This document shows, piece by piece, positions 61,307-64,000 of a DNA stretch of 64,000 nt (its first letter is position 1; each line of letters opens with the position of its first letter). The notes beneath the pieces were generated by a model that was given only the letters and a program-made list of their open reading frames with translations, was not told where the DNA came from and did not search any database. Position numbers and translations under genes: made by a program. Source of the DNA: an uncultured Sunxiuqinia sp. (GTDB taxonomy: Bacteria > Bacteroidota > Bacteroidia > Bacteroidales > Prolixibacteraceae); NCBI RefSeq assembly GCF_963678245.1, contig NZ_OY782767.1, forward strand, positions 972,652 through 1,036,651, written 5' to 3'.

Positions 61307-62602
61307 TCAGGCTAGGTTCCCGATCAAGTCAAATTCAGTAGAATCCGTAATACTCACTTGATAAAAATTGCCAATTTTAATGCTGTCATTTTTTTCAACC
61401 AATACTTCACCATCGACTTCCGGAGAATCATATTCACTGCGGCCAACAAAGTAGTCAGCTTCCTCCCGGTCAACCAAAACATTTAAAACCTGTCCAATCT
61501 TCTTTGTATTCAATTCCTCCGATATTCCCTGCTGAATCTCCATGAGTTCAGCGGCACGTGCTTGTTTTACATCTTCAGGAACATCATCCGTGTACATTTT
61601 AAACGCATAAGTATCGTCTTCATTAGAATATGCAAAAACACCCATGCGGTCGAATTTCTGCTCTTTTACAAAGGCTTTCAATTCCTCAAAATCCTCATCA
61701 GTCTCACCCGGATGCCCAACCAGAAATGTTGTTCGCAAGGCTATTCCCGGTACTTCTTCCCTTATTTTTTCAATCAGGTCAATGGTTTCCTGTTTGGTTA
61801 TTTTTCGGCGCATACGTCCCAACATGGGGTCGCTAATGTGCTGAAGTGGCAAATCTAAATAGCTTGCAACATTTTTCCGTTCGCGGATAACCTTTAGCAA
61901 GTCCATCGGGAATTTTGACGGGTAAGCGTAATGCAAACGAATCCATTCTAATCCATGAACATCTGCCAGTTGGTCTATCAGTTCGGCCAGCTTACTTTCG
62001 CCATACATATCGATTCCGTAGTACGATAAATCCTGAGCAATAACCAGCAATTCCTTGGTACCGCCTTCAACCAGATTTTTAGTTTCTTCAACCAAACTAT
62101 CGATGCTACGGGATTTGTGAATGCCTGTAAATTGCGGAATGGCACAAAAAGAACAGTGGCGATTACAGCCTTCACTAATTTTCAGGTATGAAAAATGAGT
62201 TGGTGTAGTTCGCACTCGGTGATACATCTTTTGCTCAAAAAAGTCTGCATTCAGGTCTTTGATAATTTCTTTATAGTCGAATTTACCGTAATATTTATCT
62301 ACTTCGGGAATTTCCTTTTGTAGGTCTTCTTTATAACGAGCCGACAAGCATCCCATAACCAAAAGCTTATTCAGCTTGCCTTTCTTACGAGCTTCCACGT
62401 GGCTTAAAATCGAGTTGATCGATTCCTCTTTGGCATCCATAATGAAACCACAAGTATTTAAAATAACAATATTGGCATCATCATCTTCACTATCATGAAC
62501 AACCTTAAAACCATTCAAGTCCAGTTGACTCAATAACATTTCGGAGTCAACCAGGTTTTTCGAACATCCTAAGGTGGTAATATTTACTTTTCCTCTTTTC
62601 AT
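61307..62602 (-). CDS. rimO: Ribosomal protein S12 methylthiotransferase
   Basis: RimO is a radical-SAM enzyme that adds a methylthio group to an aspartate of ribosomal protein S12. The 431-residue chain shows the N-terminal MTTase domain with cysteines in TTLGCSKNLVDSE, LNTCGFIMDAKEES and VMGCLSARY, the radical-SAM motif ISEGCNRHCSFCAIPQFTG (about 140), and a TRAM domain at the end (LNVLVDREEADYFVGRSEYD). I start at the ATG at 62602 (MKRGKVNITTLG); the upstream extension is not conserved. It follows ftsY on the same strand, 160 bases away. Confidence 0.95.
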   Translation of the reverse strand: MKRGKVNITTLGCSKNLVDSEMLLSQLDLNGFKVVHDSEDDDANIVILNTCGFIMDAKEESINSILSHVEARKKGKLNKLLVMGCLSARYKEDLQKEIPEVDKYYGKFDYKEIIKDLNADFFEQKMYHRVRTTPTHFSYLKISEGCNRHCSFCAIPQFTGIHKSRSIDSLVEETKNLVEGGTKELLVIAQDLSYYGIDMYGESKLAELIDQLADVHGLEWIRLHYAYPSKFPMDLLKVIRERKNVASYLDLPLQHISDPMLGRMRRKITKQETIDLIEKIREEVPGIALRTTFLVGHPGETDEDFEELKAFVKEQKFDRMGVFAYSNEDDTYAFKMYTDDVPEDVKQARAAELMEIQQGISEELNTKKIGQVLNVLVDREEADYFVGRSEYDSPEVDGEVLVEKNDSIKIGNFYQVSITDSTEFDLIGNLA

Positions 62603-62763
62603 TTTTATATCTCTGTTTTTTCCTACCCTACAACAAACAATATCCACAGTGGTTTTGTATATTTCCACGCGAAATCAATTTCTCCAAAACTTATTTCGGG
62701 ATCTCTTTTAACAACAGATGCTGAAACAACTTCAACATAACCTTTTTAAGGGGTATGACGTTG

Positions 62764-63714
62764 TTATGAAAACAATGAATCTACGAACTCTTTTCCACGG
62801 AAAATTTGAAGGTCTTCCATTTTTTCGCCAATACCAATGTATTTAACAGGAATTTTAAATTGGTCAGAAATACCAATTACCACGCCCCCTTTAGCTGTTC
62901 CATCAAGCTTTGTCAGTGCCAAGGCAGAAACTTCTGTAGCTTTGGTAAATTGTTTGGCTTGTTCAAAAGCGTTTTGTCCGGTAGAACCATCTAAAATCAG
63001 TAAAACTTCATGCGGAGCATCAGGCACAATTTTCTGCATTACTTTTTTGATTTTAGACAACTCATTCATCAGATTTATTTTGTTGTGCAAGCGACCAGCA
63101 GTATCAATAATGGCCACATCAGCACCTTGAGCTTTAGCTGACGCCACTGTATCATAAGCCACCGATGCCGGATCAGAGCCCATACTCTGTTTTACCAAGG
63201 GAACATCGACCCGTTGAGCCCAAATTTCAAGCTGATCGATAGCAGCAGCACGAAAAGTATCCGCAGCACCTAAAACAACCTTTTTACCAGCTTTTTTAAA
63301 ATTATAAGCCAATTTACCAATGGTCGTTGTTTTTCCAACCCCATTCACCCCAACAACCATAATCACATGAGGAGTATGGGTCGCTGGAAGGTTAAAATCC
63401 GCTTCGTCTACCGTGTTATTTTCTTCCAACAAGGCAGCAATTTCTTCTTTCAATAGGGTATTGAGTTCATCAACACCAAAATACTTATCTTTTGAAACCC
63501 GTTCTTCAATGCGCCTAATAATCTTTAGGGTTGTATCAACGCCAACATCCGAAGTAATTAACACTTCTTCCAGATTATCAAGGACTTCGTCATCAACTTT
63601 AGATTTGCCTGCAATGGCTCGACCCAATTTTTTGAAAACATTTTCCTTAGTTTTTGACAATCCCTGATCCAGGCTTTCCTTTTTTGATTTAGTAAATGAT
63701 CCGAATAGACCCAT
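62764..63714 (-). CDS. ftsY: Signal recognition particle receptor FtsY
   Basis: FtsY receives ribosome-nascent chain complexes from SRP at the membrane; it is a GTPase of the SRP family. The 316-residue chain has a short N-terminal helical part and the NG domain: GVNGVGKTTTIGKLA (G1, about 122), DTFRAAAIDQLEIWA, DTAGRLHNKINLMN (G3, about 203) and ALTKLDGTAKGGVVIG (G4, about 265). The acidic A domain of E. coli FtsY is absent, as in other Bacteroidetes. It works with SecA and the SecYEG channel. Confidence 0.97.
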   Translation of the reverse strand: MGLFGSFTKSKKESLDQGLSKTKENVFKKLGRAIAGKSKVDDEVLDNLEEVLITSDVGVDTTLKIIRRIEERVSKDKYFGVDELNTLLKEEIAALLEENNTVDEADFNLPATHTPHVIMVVGVNGVGKTTTIGKLAYNFKKAGKKVVLGAADTFRAAAIDQLEIWAQRVDVPLVKQSMGSDPASVAYDTVASAKAQGADVAIIDTAGRLHNKINLMNELSKIKKVMQKIVPDAPHEVLLILDGSTGQNAFEQAKQFTKATEVSALALTKLDGTAKGGVVIGISDQFKIPVKYIGIGEKMEDLQIFRGKEFVDSLFS

Positions 63715-63809
63715 AGTGTTCTGATTTTGAGTGGCGCAATTTACAAAATTTGAATGACATAATTTAATTAAAATTGTCAGGCCTAAGAAAGAGTTAACAC
63801 GGGCGAAAC

Positions 63810-64000
63810 TCAGGATTTACTCAGCTTCCTGATTTCTTGCTTCATTTCATCCAGCACCGCAGAGATGTGCTTAGTACCATAAGCTTCCAGTTTCGGTAAT
63901 TCAAAGCTTAAAACACCTTTTGCCCGCCAAAGCTCAAGTACGGAATTCGAGTCGATAAAATAAGCTTCATATTCTGGATTGTCTGATTTTAATAAAAGTT
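63810..64000 (-). CDS. 3' part of an unrecognised gene (5' end outside window)
   Basis: An open minus-strand frame reaches the window edge; only the last 63 residues are visible and end KQEIRKLSKS. The segment NPEYEAYFIDSNSVLELWRA lies near its start and resembles no named family I know. It is upstream of ftsY by 95 bases on the same strand and may share its transcript. Confidence 0.5.
   Translation of the reverse strand, partial: LLLKSDNPEYEAYFIDSNSVLELWRAKGVLSFELPKLEAYGTKHISAVLDEMKQEIRKLSKS

Noticed and set aside
61131..61361. 76-residue plus-strand frame between the FkbM gene and rimO
   Set aside because: It runs into the 3' end of rimO on the other strand, has no motif, and no promoter or ribosome site stands out.

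Overview
The window looks like a chromosomal segment of a Bacteroidota bacterium, most likely Bacteroidales/Marinilabiliales (a Prolixibacteraceae-type marine or sediment organism is my guess; the genus cannot be fixed from the sequence). The DNA is AT-rich. Start codons lack strong Shine-Dalgarno sequences, and several genes are preceded by the Bacteroidetes -7 box TAnnTTTG. Lineage-typical families are present: DUF5606, DUF6340 and DUF6913 proteins, a GH97 enzyme, a SusD fragment, an M56/TonB sensor with a BlaI repressor, and a class I fumarase. I saw no rRNA, tRNA, CRISPR array, phage or intact insertion sequence.

Layout. 1-9.2 kb: the 3' part of a metallophosphoesterase, a large TolB-like/beta-barrel outer-membrane protein, a multipass membrane protein divergent from a membrane-bound LuxR-type regulator, and a vWA membrane protein coupled to a DUF6340 lipoprotein. 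9.2-13.4 kb: secA and lgt, the protein-export and lipoprotein-maturation pair. 13.6-20.8 kb: small and accessory genes, including a class I aminotransferase broken by a stop codon and a 2-bp insertion, two small envelope proteins, a thioredoxin-like protein and a D-2-hydroxyacid dehydrogenase. 20.8-24.4 kb: the ruins of a polysaccharide/trehalose utilisation locus. An intact GH97 glucosidase lies behind a GH37 trehalase reduced to its two ends, and behind an open reading frame that joins the front of an ECF sigma factor to the tail of a SusD protein. 24.6-28.0 kb: a TPR protein and a BlaI/M56-TonB regulatory pair with two tandem operator modules. 28-39 kb: housekeeping enzymes (omega-amidase, acyltransferase, B3/B4 protein, ferredoxin reductase, lipA, fructosamine kinase, fumarase, class IV aminotransferase, DEAD helicase). 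39-53.8 kb: a stand-alone ClpP paralogue, a 2[4Fe-4S] ferredoxin, nth, two ABC-F ATPases, a hybrid histidine kinase, RidA, ligA, dapA, nspC and an aldo/keto reductase. 54-64 kb: a secreted protein, the 2-oxoglutarate dehydrogenase genes sucA-sucB, an alpha/beta hydrolase, an FkbM methyltransferase, rimO, ftsY and the end of one more gene.

How the genes fit together. Most of the window is core metabolism: lipoylation (lipA) serves the E2 subunit encoded by sucB, and class I fumarase and 2-oxoglutarate dehydrogenase are TCA-cycle steps. SecA, Lgt and FtsY serve protein export and membrane targeting. DapA and NspC serve lysine/peptidoglycan and polyamine synthesis. Nth and LigA serve DNA repair and replication. 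I found no clearly new multi-gene system. The strongest unusual signals are the collapsed PUL with its sigma-SusD chimera, the doubled BlaI-type operator/promoter module, and the broken aminotransferase.
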